Source: Pseudomonas putida (GTDB lineage Bacteria > Pseudomonadota > Gammaproteobacteria > Pseudomonadales > Pseudomonadaceae). From it: DNA of 64,000 bases. Position 1 is the stretch's first letter. Every line of letters starts with the position of its first letter. This document shows positions 1 through 8,791 of this stretch, piece after piece. A program made the position numbers and the translations under genes. The stretch lies in NCBI RefSeq assembly GCF_002025705.1, contig NZ_CP018846.1, forward strand, positions 1,789,501 through 1,853,500. Direction: 5' to 3'. The notes below the pieces were generated by a model, which did not search any database, was not told where the DNA came from, and was given only the letters and a program-made list of their open reading frames with translations.

Positions 1-1
1 C

Positions 2-127
2 GAGGTTTTTGGCGCAGAACGTGGAAAGCACACGCGCAGCGCTGTTGGCATGTCGGAATTGCCATTTAATATCCCGGTAGAGATCGAGGGCGAGCTGGCG
101 ATATTTTCGGAATTCACTGAGGCTTGA
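2..127 (+). CDS. RidA/YjgF family protein, C-terminal fragment
   Basis: Only the last 41 residues lie in the window; the start is outside. The fragment reads VGMSELPFNIPVEIEGELAI near its end, the C-terminal pattern of RidA/YjgF proteins (Arg-Ser/Thr-Ala-Val-Gly, then a Leu-Pro and a Val-Glu-Ile-Glu strand). RidA proteins hydrolyse reactive enamine/imine intermediates made by PLP enzymes. The stop overlaps the region where the PLP enzyme gene begins, so the two are very probably co-transcribed and functionally paired. The family call is fair; the exact subfamily cannot be set from so short a piece. Confidence 0.7.
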   Translation, partial: EVFGAERGKHTRSAVGMSELPFNIPVEIEGELAIFSEFTEA

Positions 128-132
128 ATCAG

Positions 133-1281
133 ATGACTGCGATCTTCGGCTCCGAAATCCGTAAAGAGTTTGCTTTTGATGGCATCCAACTCAACGGCGC
201 ATTTATGCACCCAGTACCTCTTCGCTCAGTAAAAGCGATGCAGGATTATCTTGATGTTCGCCTGATGAACGCTAACTCACCATTGGTAGACATGCCAGCG
301 GATCGCGCTGAAGCTCAACAGTTATTTGCTCAGTTGATTGGAGCTGACCCTGATGAAATCGCATGGGTCTCCAGTACGACAGTAGGGGAAAACCTCGTGT
401 TGGCGAGCTTGGGTCTAGTTCCCGGATCTAATGGCCGCATTGTAACAGACGCTTATCATTTTCCCGGATCCCTGCACTTATATAATGAGCTTAGAAAGCA
501 GGGGGGCGACGTTGAAATAGTTATGCCTCGTGATAGTCGAATCGATCTAGAGGATCTGGCCAAGGCGATTACGCCGGGAACGAGATTGGTTGCGATATCG
601 TTGGTTTCAGCAATTAATGGTTTCCAGCACGACTTAAAAGCCGTTTGCGAATTAGCGCATTCACGAGGGGCGCTAGTTTATGCTGACATAGTTCAGGCGG
701 CTGGTAGTGTGCCCCTAGATGTGCATGCCAGTGGGGTGGATTTTTGTGCGTGCTCTACCTACAAATGGTTGATGGGTGATTTTGGTGCGGGTTTTCTTTA
801 CGTTCGCCGCAACCTATTGGAACAGATCCAGAGGAGTCAGTTTGGCTACCGGCAGCTCGCCCATTTCACCTCCCATATTTTTCCTTTCGACGAGCCTGGT
901 GTAGCACCATTTCAATCTAGGTCGAAGGACAACGTAGCGGGCTACTTTGAAGTCGGCTCACTGAGTAACGGAGCTGTTGCTGCATTGAAGCCTTCCCTTC
1001 GCTGGCTGCTAGAGCTAGGCCAGGAACGTATTACAAATCACAGAGCGCCATTGTTACGAAGACTTCAAGAGACGCTGCCCGGTATGGGTTATAGCGCTAT
1101 GACGGCGCCTGAAAGTAGTAGTGCATTGGTTAGTTTTGCGTGCGCGGACACAACCTCTTTCGCAGAGCGTATGCGTCAAGCGAATATTCATATTTCTATC
1201 TATCGGCATCGATTTCGTATTTCACTGTCGTTCCACAACGATATGGATGATGTTGAAAAATTGTTCGAGGCTCTCTCATGA
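133..1281 (+). CDS. class V aminotransferase-fold PLP enzyme
   Basis: A 382-residue protein of the class V aminotransferase / isopenicillin-N-epimerase-like / cysteine-desulfurase fold. The PLP lysine is in STYKWLMGDFGAGF (Lys211), preceded by the cofactor-binding Asp in YADIVQAAG. I chose ATG 133, which has GAGG about ten bases upstream; a TTG at 124 in the same frame is the alternative. Family members act as epimerases, C-S lyases, kynureninases or desulfurases, and the sequence does not decide among them. The flanking RidA fragment favours a lyase that releases an enamine. The next gene starts inside its stop codon (4-base overlap). Confidence 0.8.
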   Translation: MTAIFGSEIRKEFAFDGIQLNGAFMHPVPLRSVKAMQDYLDVRLMNANSPLVDMPADRAEAQQLFAQLIGADPDEIAWVSSTTVGENLVLASLGLVPGSNGRIVTDAYHFPGSLHLYNELRKQGGDVEIVMPRDSRIDLEDLAKAITPGTRLVAISLVSAINGFQHDLKAVCELAHSRGALVYADIVQAAGSVPLDVHASGVDFCACSTYKWLMGDFGAGFLYVRRNLLEQIQRSQFGYRQLAHFTSHIFPFDEPGVAPFQSRSKDNVAGYFEVGSLSNGAVAALKPSLRWLLELGQERITNHRAPLLRRLQETLPGMGYSAMTAPESSSALVSFACADTTSFAERMRQANIHISIYRHRFRISLSFHNDMDDVEKLFEALS

Positions 1282-2696
1282 CTGTGGAGACACATGCTTT
1301 ATCTTCAAACGCACAGGCTCTCGAAACCTGCGTGGTTTGTCGTGGCCGCTTCAATGGGGTCGAACTCACTTATGAAGCGGAAGTTTCTACCCATGAAGTG
1401 GTCGATGAGGTCTCCCAGCAGATTGTGCACTTGGTCTGCACGTCTTATGTGCGGACACCTGTGGATTCTAATAGGCCCGTAATTATTGTCTTTAATGGCG
1501 GGCCAATTTCTCCTTCGGTTTATCTGCACATGTTGGCCTTCGGGCCAAAATACGTAGCCTTCCCAGATGACCTGGACGCTTTGCCGGATTCGCTCGAGCT
1601 TCGTGATAATCCTAACTGTTTGTTGGATGTTGCTGATTTGGTGATGTTCGATCCCGCAGGGACAGGCTTCAGTAAAGTAGGAAGCGCTAGCAAGTTAGCT
1701 GATGGGTTTAGTGTTGAAGCTGATGCTAGGCAGCTGGTGAATTTCGTTAAAGTATGGACGGGTTATAAAAATCGAAGAGTTTCGCCAGTGTATTTTTTCG
1801 GCGAGAGTTATGGGACGATTCGGGCCGCTGTAGCGGCTCGGCAGGTGATCAATGATGAGACTAATCTTAAAGTCTCGGGTGTCATGCTGTTAGGGCAAGC
1901 ACTCAATATCGTGGATACCGTGCAACGTCCAGCTAACGTACTAAGCTATGTAGCCTCTCTGCCAACGCTAGCAGCGACTGCTTGGTACCATAATAAGGTT
2001 GATCGAGGCGAGATGTCTTTGGTCGAGTTCCTAGAGCGCGCAGCCGAATTCGCGGGAAGTGAATATCTCCTTTCGCTTATGAAGGGTAATGACCTAGATT
2101 CCGCAGGAAAAGAAATCATTGCGGGAAAACTCTCGGAGTTCACGGGTGTCAGTGCGAAGGTCCATTTGGAGAATAACATACGCTTAACGAAGATGCAGTT
2201 CAGAAACGAGCTGCTACGAGAGCGTGGTCAGGTACTGAGTTTCATCGATTCCCGCTATACCTCGGAAGGATTTTCGACTACCGCTGATCCCGCTACAGCG
2301 TTGCATCGTGCTCTTTATCGCTTTCATGGCGATTACCTCAAAGGTAACCTCAAGCTACAAGCCCCTGATTCCTATGAGGTCAGTTCTCCTGTAACGAGCC
2401 TGGATGCGTGGGATTGGCATAATGCCACGCCCTTCAGTGATTGGCCCTATCTTGCTGATATAAATATGGCGATGGCAGCAGATAGCAATCTTCGAGTTTG
2501 GGTGGGTGTTGGTTACTTCGACTTGATGACTACGTTAGGCGCCACGCTCCACGCTATCAAGCAATCTGAGTGGCCGCGGGACCGAACAACGCTTTGTTGC
2601 TATGAGGGTGGGCATATGCCCTATACGGTTGAGCGTAATCTGCGAAAGCTCATGGACGATATTCGATGCTTTATTGTGGGGGATCAGCAGGAATGA
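1278..2696 (+). CDS. serine carboxypeptidase (peptidase S10), first copy
   Basis: A 472-residue S10 serine carboxypeptidase-like protein. The nucleophile is Ser177 in FFGESYG, the acid Asp415 in GYFDLM and the base His446 in GGHMPY; these are the family triad in the right order. The oxyanion-loop motif is NGGPISPS instead of the usual NGGPG-S-S, so activity or specificity may differ from typical members. There is no signal peptide, unusual because S10 enzymes are mostly secreted or vacuolar. It is translationally coupled to both neighbours by ATGA overlaps. It should remove C-terminal residues from a peptide; the substrate is unknown. Confidence 0.85.
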   Translation: MTVETHALSSNAQALETCVVCRGRFNGVELTYEAEVSTHEVVDEVSQQIVHLVCTSYVRTPVDSNRPVIIVFNGGPISPSVYLHMLAFGPKYVAFPDDLDALPDSLELRDNPNCLLDVADLVMFDPAGTGFSKVGSASKLADGFSVEADARQLVNFVKVWTGYKNRRVSPVYFFGESYGTIRAAVAARQVINDETNLKVSGVMLLGQALNIVDTVQRPANVLSYVASLPTLAATAWYHNKVDRGEMSLVEFLERAAEFAGSEYLLSLMKGNDLDSAGKEIIAGKLSEFTGVSAKVHLENNIRLTKMQFRNELLRERGQVLSFIDSRYTSEGFSTTADPATALHRALYRFHGDYLKGNLKLQAPDSYEVSSPVTSLDAWDWHNATPFSDWPYLADINMAMAADSNLRVWVGVGYFDLMTTLGATLHAIKQSEWPRDRTTLCCYEGGHMPYTVERNLRKLMDDIRCFIVGDQQE

Positions 2697-4141
2697 CCGG
2701 GGTCGTCAGCGATATCAAAGAGGACGTGCAATCGTTTAATCAATGGCCTTCTAGTCGTCATAGCCTACGGGTGGGCGCGAGGATGTTGGATTATGACGCT
2801 ACATTTTCTGAGCTAACTCTGTGCCGTGACAATCGCGCTCAGGCCACAATTTCTGCGACTAGTTATACACTTGCGGGAGGCTGTGCGGACAATCCTCGGC
2901 CTGTCATGTTCCTCTTCAATGGAGGGCCTGGTGCGTCTTCTTTGCCACTCCATTTCAAGGCGCTAGGTCCACGCTTAATTACGGCAATCGATGAAGATAC
3001 CTATCAACTCCGTGACAATCCAAACTGCCCGTTGGCGCTGATTGACTTAGTGTTCATAGATCCTGTCGGTACGGGCTTTAATCAGATTGTGGAGGGAGGC
3101 TCTTTAAAGCACTTCCTGAATGTCGAGGGAGATGCTGAAGCTGTATTGGAATTCATTGCCTGTTGGCTACAGGCGCATGGCCGCCAGAATGACCCTATTC
3201 ATTTGGCAGGGCAGAGTTATGGTGCCTACCGCCTCACCGCTTTGGTAGAAAAAGCAGAGGGCCTGAAACTATCCGGCCTTACTATCATCTCGCCAATGAT
3301 TGATGCGAGTGCGTCGGACCGCGCTGTGGGCAACGATTTACCATTTATTTTTTTGCTTCCTAGCATGGCTGCATGCGCGTGGTACCACCAGCGTATCGAC
3401 AAGCGTGGCGCGCTTGACCAGTTAGTGGCCGACGTAAGTACTTTTGCGCAGGGAGAGTATGCTTCCGCATTGCAACAAGGGGGGCGGTTGCCAGAAGCTA
3501 CCAGGAAATTGATTTCTGACAAGCTTGCAGGCTTACTCGGTTTGCCTGCTGAGCTTATCCTAAAGAAAGACTTACGCGTCGACCTAGACTTTTTCATGAA
3601 CTCGTTGCTTGCAAGTGACAATGTGCGGATAGGCCAGCTAGATGGCCGAATTGTGGGCTCTGCTCAACCCGCACGTGTAAATAGCTCGAAAAGTAGTCAG
3701 CCAACCAGTGATCCTGCTTTGATCATTAGTGGAATGTCGCTTACGGTTGCCCAGTATTTCTGTGATGAGCTGGCTGTTAATTTGAATAGGCCATATGTCA
3801 GCCTTAACTTGGGGGTTAACGCTGAGTGGGATTGGCGTTTTGGCTTGCCGTCGACTCGCTTCTATGTCAGCAGAGGGCAGCATCTGGCTAATGCGATGCG
3901 TGACAATCCGAATCTTAAGCTTCTATGCCTTTGTGGGTACTTTGATTTGAGCACGCCGTATCTTGGCGCGCGGTATTCGCTTGAGCATGCAGGATTGCCT
4001 CTAGAGCGTGTTTCAATTCAGGCATTCCCCGCGGGACATACACTGTATGACGACCAGGATGTGTTCGAGCAGGTCACGGACGCCTTGAAAATGTTCATTG
4101 CTCAGGCGGAAAGTAATTCCAGTCAGGGGACTAAAGTTTGA
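2693..4141 (+). CDS. serine carboxypeptidase (peptidase S10), second copy
   Basis: A 482-residue paralogue of the preceding gene. ATG 2693 overlaps the upstream stop as ATGA; a further-upstream start at 2666 would lie inside the preceding gene. The canonical NGGPGASS oxyanion motif is present, with Ser175 in LAGQSYG, Asp418 in GYFDLS and His449 in AGHTLY, so the triad is complete. No signal peptide is visible. Two S10 copies in tandem, one with a canonical and one with an altered oxyanion loop, suggest different residue preferences or a heterodimer; this is inference. The product should act in the cytosol on the same peptide as the other peptidases of the operon. Confidence 0.87.
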   Translation: MTGVVSDIKEDVQSFNQWPSSRHSLRVGARMLDYDATFSELTLCRDNRAQATISATSYTLAGGCADNPRPVMFLFNGGPGASSLPLHFKALGPRLITAIDEDTYQLRDNPNCPLALIDLVFIDPVGTGFNQIVEGGSLKHFLNVEGDAEAVLEFIACWLQAHGRQNDPIHLAGQSYGAYRLTALVEKAEGLKLSGLTIISPMIDASASDRAVGNDLPFIFLLPSMAACAWYHQRIDKRGALDQLVADVSTFAQGEYASALQQGGRLPEATRKLISDKLAGLLGLPAELILKKDLRVDLDFFMNSLLASDNVRIGQLDGRIVGSAQPARVNSSKSSQPTSDPALIISGMSLTVAQYFCDELAVNLNRPYVSLNLGVNAEWDWRFGLPSTRFYVSRGQHLANAMRDNPNLKLLCLCGYFDLSTPYLGARYSLEHAGLPLERVSIQAFPAGHTLYDDQDVFEQVTDALKMFIAQAESNSSQGTKV

Positions 4142-5766
4142 AAATAGAGCATTCGGTGACGCTGCAACTTAAACCGCAATCGGATAATTGTGGTTATTTA
4201 GAAATTTCGGTTGTGCTGGAGGACGCTACGGTTCTTGTTGGTGAGCCATTCCTGGAGATACCGTCGACTGTCGCTGGTATCAAATCAGTCAGCTATCTAC
4301 CCGAAGAAATCCGGGTGACTGATGACATAGGGGCTATCGCTGTTGAAATCATGCCGACAGCTTCGGGCAATGCGATTATCCCAATGGTGAGGTATTCGGC
4401 AGCGCGAAGTAGTGTGGGCCCTGTGCGCGTCGCCTACACAGCGCCTGTGCCAAAATCTTCTTCGCATCGCAATAGTGCTCCGCCATTTGACCTGCGCAGC
4501 GACGCTCCTGGTGTAAGTGGCGCAGGACTTACATTTTTGCTTCTGCCTATTCTAGAGGGGCAGGTGGCCTTGTCGTTGAAGTGGGACTTGAGCCTAATGT
4601 CTACAGGCGCCCGTGGAGTGTGCAGCCTCGGTACCGGCGATTTTATTTTGAGCTGCACCCTGGAAGAAGTTAGAAGTAGCTTCTTCATGGCTGGGCCATT
4701 GAAGAGCGTCCCTGATGCAGTAGAACAGGATTGCGTCTTCAGCGCCTGGTGGGTTGGCAAACCCAATTTCAGCTGCGAGTCCACGCTGCCATGGATCAAA
4801 CGTAGTTACGAAGCGATAGCAGATTTTTTCCAGCCCCTGGAAACGAAGCCGTTCAGAGTGTTTATTCGCCCTGGCTCAATTGATTCAAGCGGAGGCGCTG
4901 CCTTGGTCGACAGCTTTATGATCGGATATGGCATGGAGCCTCAATCGGAGGACTCGTTACGCTTTCTGATGGCGCATGAGATGGTCCACCCACTCGCTAA
5001 GGGCCTGGATGATCAAGGGGCGGAGCACTCATGGTATGCAGAAGGGTGTGCTGAATACTTCAAGCTTATCATCTCCTATCGAGCCGGATTGGTAGACAGC
5101 GATGCCTTCCTGCGCGAGCTTCGCGCGAGTACTCAAAATTATTACGGAAATCCAAATATTGGTCTGCCTCAAAATCACGTTCAGCGTTACTTTTGGAGCG
5201 ACTCTCTTGTTCGTACGCTCCCGTATGACCGTGGGCTCCTCTATTTGGCATCCGTAGACTACCAGTTGAGGACTGCGAGTGATGATAAGGTTCGGGTTGA
5301 TGACATTGTGCGCGAATTGATTGCGCTCAAAAATGAGGGGGTCCGCCTGAATCAAGAGCTTTGGCTTAGTAAACTTACTGAAGTCATTGGCGAACAAGCA
5401 TCTATCGACTTTCAGAAAATGATGTCTGGTTCGGTGCTGGTGCCGGCTCCAGGTGCATTCGGAAGAGAATTCACTAGGAAGACTATTGAATTGAAACAAT
5501 TCGATTTAGGCTTCCTGGAGTCGTCTTTCAGGGAGGGGCAGATCCGCGGTCTTAACATTGAAAGTAACGCTGCTAAAGCTGGGTTGCGTGAGGGTGATGT
5601 TGTCGTCCGACACGATCGAGTTGGGGCAGCATCATCCGACGTGGAAAGCGATTTCAATTTAACAGTTTCCCGTGAAGGCGAACTCTATGAAATTAGCTAT
5701 TCGCCCCGCGGGCAGTGTGTTGTCGGGTATGAGTGGGTAACCAAGCTCGACCGAGGTGAGGTATGA
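4138..5766 (+). CDS. M61-like metallopeptidase with C-terminal PDZ domain
   Basis: A 542-residue protein resembling glycyl aminopeptidases of family M61. The zinc site is HEMVH (His280, Glu281, His284) with a third ligand candidate Glu302 in WYAEGCAEYF. Residues 1-250 form the beta-rich N-terminal part, and a PDZ-like segment lies near 465-535 (AAKAGLREGDVVV). The start is a TTG that overlaps the preceding stop (TTGA), with GGGGA seven bases before it, so coupling is likely. No signal peptide is visible, although many M61 proteins are exported. Likely role: aminopeptidase in the same peptide-degrading operon. Confidence 0.78.
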   Translation: MKIEHSVTLQLKPQSDNCGYLEISVVLEDATVLVGEPFLEIPSTVAGIKSVSYLPEEIRVTDDIGAIAVEIMPTASGNAIIPMVRYSAARSSVGPVRVAYTAPVPKSSSHRNSAPPFDLRSDAPGVSGAGLTFLLLPILEGQVALSLKWDLSLMSTGARGVCSLGTGDFILSCTLEEVRSSFFMAGPLKSVPDAVEQDCVFSAWWVGKPNFSCESTLPWIKRSYEAIADFFQPLETKPFRVFIRPGSIDSSGGAALVDSFMIGYGMEPQSEDSLRFLMAHEMVHPLAKGLDDQGAEHSWYAEGCAEYFKLIISYRAGLVDSDAFLRELRASTQNYYGNPNIGLPQNHVQRYFWSDSLVRTLPYDRGLLYLASVDYQLRTASDDKVRVDDIVRELIALKNEGVRLNQELWLSKLTEVIGEQASIDFQKMMSGSVLVPAPGAFGREFTRKTIELKQFDLGFLESSFREGQIRGLNIESNAAKAGLREGDVVVRHDRVGAASSDVESDFNLTVSREGELYEISYSPRGQCVVGYEWVTKLDRGEV

Positions 5767-6767
5767 GTTTTGAAGAAAATCGTCGTGAACTCAGCGCCCT
5801 GACGGGTGGAGGGATTATTTGGGATAACCACGTATGCATGCCGCTCAGAACCCGAGATGATGGTTATTTATGCAAGCTAGAGCATTGTCGTGATGCTGGA
5901 GTTGATGTTGTCACCTTACCGATTGGCTATGGCAATGATAGCGTAGAGCAGCATTTCAGGATGATCTCACTGTTCCGGGATTGGATTGCGCGGAATTCGA
6001 ACAGTTTTAGACTCGTGTTGACTGTAGAGGACGTTCTGGCAGCCAAACGCTCTGGCCAGTTAGGTATCTGTTTCGATATCGAAGGGATGGGTGCCGTTGC
6101 TGATCAACCTGACCTGGTGCGGCTTTACTACGATCTTGGTGTGCGTTGGATGTTAATCGCATACAACCGATCTAACTCTGCCGGGGGCGGTTGTCTAGAT
6201 AATGATTGTGGGCTTACTGAATACGGTCGCCAAATTATAAAGGTGATGAATGAAGTTGGGATGGTGCTCTGCTGTACTCATGCGGGTTATTTGACGGCGA
6301 GACAGGCGATTGAAGTGTCTGATGCGCCAGTTATTTTTTCCCATTCCAATCCGCGATCTATGTACGATCATCCGCGAAATATTCCAGACGACTTGATGCG
6401 AATGTGTGCTGAGCGGGGTGGTGTTATCGGTCTTAATGGTATCGGTATTTTTCTTGGTAATAACGATGCAAGTACTGAGACTTTCATGCGTCATTTGGAG
6501 TACAGCCTTGATTTGGTTGGGGAAGATCATGTGGGAATAGGCACGGATTATTCCTTTGATCAAGAGGATGTTCAAAGGGCTGTTTTGAGTAATCCTGAGA
6601 CTTTTCCCCCCGAGCTGTTTCCTAGTGGCAGCGGGTTGGAAATGATCCCGCCTTGGCGATTCAATGAGATCGCTTTCCGGTTGAGTGATAGAGGTTACTC
6701 GCAGTCGTTGCTAGCCAAGTTATTTGGTGGAAATCATATGCGTATCGCCAATCAGGTTTGGCGGTGA
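5763..6767 (+). CDS. M19 membrane-dipeptidase family hydrolase
   Basis: A 334-residue renal-dipeptidase-like (M19) protein, coupled to the upstream gene by ATGA. Visible family motifs are the bridging-Glu region DIEGMG, a metal His in CCTHAGY, FSHSNPRSM with DHPRNIPDD, and VGIGTDYSFD. The first metal motif, normally Asp-Gly-His-Asn-Asp-Leu-Pro, reads DNHVCMP: His23 is kept but the second ligand Asp is replaced by Cys25. This may change the metal or the activity. M19 enzymes cleave dipeptides, including ones with a D-residue or a modified C-terminal residue. No lipobox or signal peptide is visible, so it is probably cytosolic. Confidence 0.85.
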   Translation: MSFEENRRELSALTGGGIIWDNHVCMPLRTRDDGYLCKLEHCRDAGVDVVTLPIGYGNDSVEQHFRMISLFRDWIARNSNSFRLVLTVEDVLAAKRSGQLGICFDIEGMGAVADQPDLVRLYYDLGVRWMLIAYNRSNSAGGGCLDNDCGLTEYGRQIIKVMNEVGMVLCCTHAGYLTARQAIEVSDAPVIFSHSNPRSMYDHPRNIPDDLMRMCAERGGVIGLNGIGIFLGNNDASTETFMRHLEYSLDLVGEDHVGIGTDYSFDQEDVQRAVLSNPETFPPELFPSGSGLEMIPPWRFNEIAFRLSDRGYSQSLLAKLFGGNHMRIANQVWR

Positions 6768-6798
6768 TTTTTCTCTTTTGAGCTTTTCGAGGTGCAGG

Positions 6799-8136
6799 AT
6801 GTCTTTAACACTCCCAGAGTCAGGAAGATGTGAGTTTCCTTGTACTGTCACCGACAATTTTTCTTTTGCTGCTGTCGGAGATTTGATTGGTCCTACACGA
6901 CCTGAAACCGTCCGCATAGGCACTCGTTTTCGGGACGTCGTTGATTTGCTAAAGGCTGCCGACGTTACTTTTGCAAATCAGGAAGGCTCAATTTTTGATG
7001 TTGACCACTTCGAGGGTTTCCGCGCTGCTGAAAACGGCGGGGGATATCCAGTTAGCGATGCAGTCGTTGCGGATGATCTCAAGGCCATGGGCATCGACGT
7101 GGTGTCCAAAGCTAATAATCACGCGACGGATTGGGGAATAGAAGGAATGAATGCCAGCCTCAGTGAACTGAGGCGTGCCGGTGTCGCGGTGGCAGGTGCC
7201 GGTACGAGTCTGGCGGCAGCGAGAGCGCCTGCATATCTCGAAACCGCGAAAGGCAGGGTCGCGGTACTGGCCGCTGCAAGTACATTCACCCCAATGTCTC
7301 CAGCGGGTAATGCGGACGGAGAGGTTGGGGCAAGACCTGGTATCAGTGTCCTGAGGACAACTCCCGTCAACGTGCTAACTGCCGAGGGTATGCAGGTAGT
7401 CTGGAAGGCCGGGTGTCTTCAGGGCATTGGTACCGGCCTCGATAGCCGCGCTCATGGAAACCCTGATCGCTTGAGGTTGGGTGACGAAGTTTTCGCTGTG
7501 GGCGAACGCTCGGGCTTGCGCTACGAGATGAACCCTCATGATTTTAAAGAAATCGTTCGGTCTATCCGGGGCGCTAAACAAGTATCAGATTTTGTGGCGT
7601 TTGGTCTGCACGGCCATGAGAGCTATTCTGGTGATGGCGTTGATCGTCGACCTGCTGACTTTATGCCAATCTTGTATAGGGCAGCCGTAGATGCAGGCGC
7701 GGATATTGTAGTTACCACAGGCCCGCATTTGGTCAGAGGCATAGAGATCTACAAAGGCAAGCCAATATTCTATGGCTTAGGCAGCTTTTTCCTTCAGCTG
7801 GAAGGGGGGCGAGGGCCTACAGTTGATGCGGCCCGCCAACTAACTATCGATCCTCTTGAATTTACAAAGCCAGAATATATTAGGAAAATATTTCAGTTTC
7901 CAGTGAGTTGGTATGACAGCGTTCTGCCAGTTTGTGAGTTTTCAGCAGGCCGACTTTCCACGGTAAAAATATTCCCTCTGTTGTTAACTAAAACCGAAAA
8001 TCCTGGGCTTCAAGGGCACCCTCGAATCGCTGTTGGTCAAGACGCCACCAGGATTCTCCAGCAGTTACAGCTCGACTCAGCGGAGTTTGGTACTTCGATA
8101 GTAATCAAAGGTGATGTTGGAGTTATATGTCTGTGA
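6799..8136 (+). CDS. CapA-family metallophosphatase-fold protein
   Basis: A 445-residue CapA/PgsA-like protein. Motifs are AAVGDLIGPT, NQEGSIFDVD, KANNHATDWGIEGM, FGLHGHESY and TTGPHLVRGIEIYKGKP followed by FYGLGSFF, in the family order. I chose ATG 6799 because GAGG lies seven bases upstream. CapA proteins are best known from poly-gamma-glutamate synthesis, but related ones occur in operons without it, and no pgsB/C homologue is present here. The sequence lacks a membrane anchor. Its place between peptidases suggests a hydrolase or ligase working on the same peptide or an isopeptide bond; that is inference. Confidence 0.8.
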   Translation: MSLTLPESGRCEFPCTVTDNFSFAAVGDLIGPTRPETVRIGTRFRDVVDLLKAADVTFANQEGSIFDVDHFEGFRAAENGGGYPVSDAVVADDLKAMGIDVVSKANNHATDWGIEGMNASLSELRRAGVAVAGAGTSLAAARAPAYLETAKGRVAVLAAASTFTPMSPAGNADGEVGARPGISVLRTTPVNVLTAEGMQVVWKAGCLQGIGTGLDSRAHGNPDRLRLGDEVFAVGERSGLRYEMNPHDFKEIVRSIRGAKQVSDFVAFGLHGHESYSGDGVDRRPADFMPILYRAAVDAGADIVVTTGPHLVRGIEIYKGKPIFYGLGSFFLQLEGGRGPTVDAARQLTIDPLEFTKPEYIRKIFQFPVSWYDSVLPVCEFSAGRLSTVKIFPLLLTKTENPGLQGHPRIAVGQDATRILQQLQLDSAEFGTSIVIKGDVGVICL

Positions 8137-8161
8137 TAATAGTTGGGGCGGGCTTGCAGTG

Positions 8162-8791
8162 ATGGTTGCGTTTCGTCATACGTTATTCGAAGACCTTTGC
8201 GCGTTTACTATCGGCACTGTGATGATATCAATTGGGCTGGTGTTTCTGCACGCTGGCGGACTGATGACTGGGGGCACCGCAGGGCTATCATTGCTAATTA
8301 ACTATGTCACTAACGTTCCGATAGAGGTCTCTTTCTTTCTATTGAATATACCTTTCTATGTTTTGGCTTTGCGCAGCATGGGTGGCAGTTTTACCGCCAT
8401 TTGTTTTTTGGCCGTCGCAACCGTGTCGGTAATGACAAAGTACCATGCAGGATTTCTGCATCTTTCGGGAATTGATCCCGTTTATGCTGCTGTGACGGGG
8501 AATCTAATGTTGGGTGTAGGTATGCTTATATTGCTTCGGCATAGCATAAGCATAGGAGGGGTCGGTATTTTGTCTATCTATCTCTCCGAGAGGCTAGGGG
8601 TGAGGGTCGGCTATATGCAACTGTTTTTCGATGCAAGCATTTTGCTGGCTTCGTTGGCAGTTGTTCCTGGGACGATTGCATTATTTTCTCTAGGCGGTTC
8701 ATTTCTACTCAATGGAATTCTAGCGATGAATTTTAGGAAGGATAGATATCCCGCTCACGGCTTGGTGGTTAAAACTCGAGGTGAAAAATGA
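8162..8791 (+). CDS. YitT-family integral membrane protein
   Basis: A 209-residue hydrophobic protein with about five or six transmembrane segments (for example near 9-30, 50-70, 75-92, 105-130 and 160-190). The glycine-rich HAGGLMTGGTAGLSLLINY block resembles the YitT/DUF161 repeat. The start at 8162 is the ATG in the VAFRHTLF frame, 25 bases after capA; its ribosome site is weak. YitT functions are poorly known, but members are thought to be transporters. It is the only transport candidate in this operon, so it could bring in the substrate peptide or export a product. It overlaps the next gene by four bases. Confidence 0.7.
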   Translation: MVAFRHTLFEDLCAFTIGTVMISIGLVFLHAGGLMTGGTAGLSLLINYVTNVPIEVSFFLLNIPFYVLALRSMGGSFTAICFLAVATVSVMTKYHAGFLHLSGIDPVYAAVTGNLMLGVGMLILLRHSISIGGVGILSIYLSERLGVRVGYMQLFFDASILLASLAVVPGTIALFSLGGSFLLNGILAMNFRKDRYPAHGLVVKTRGEK

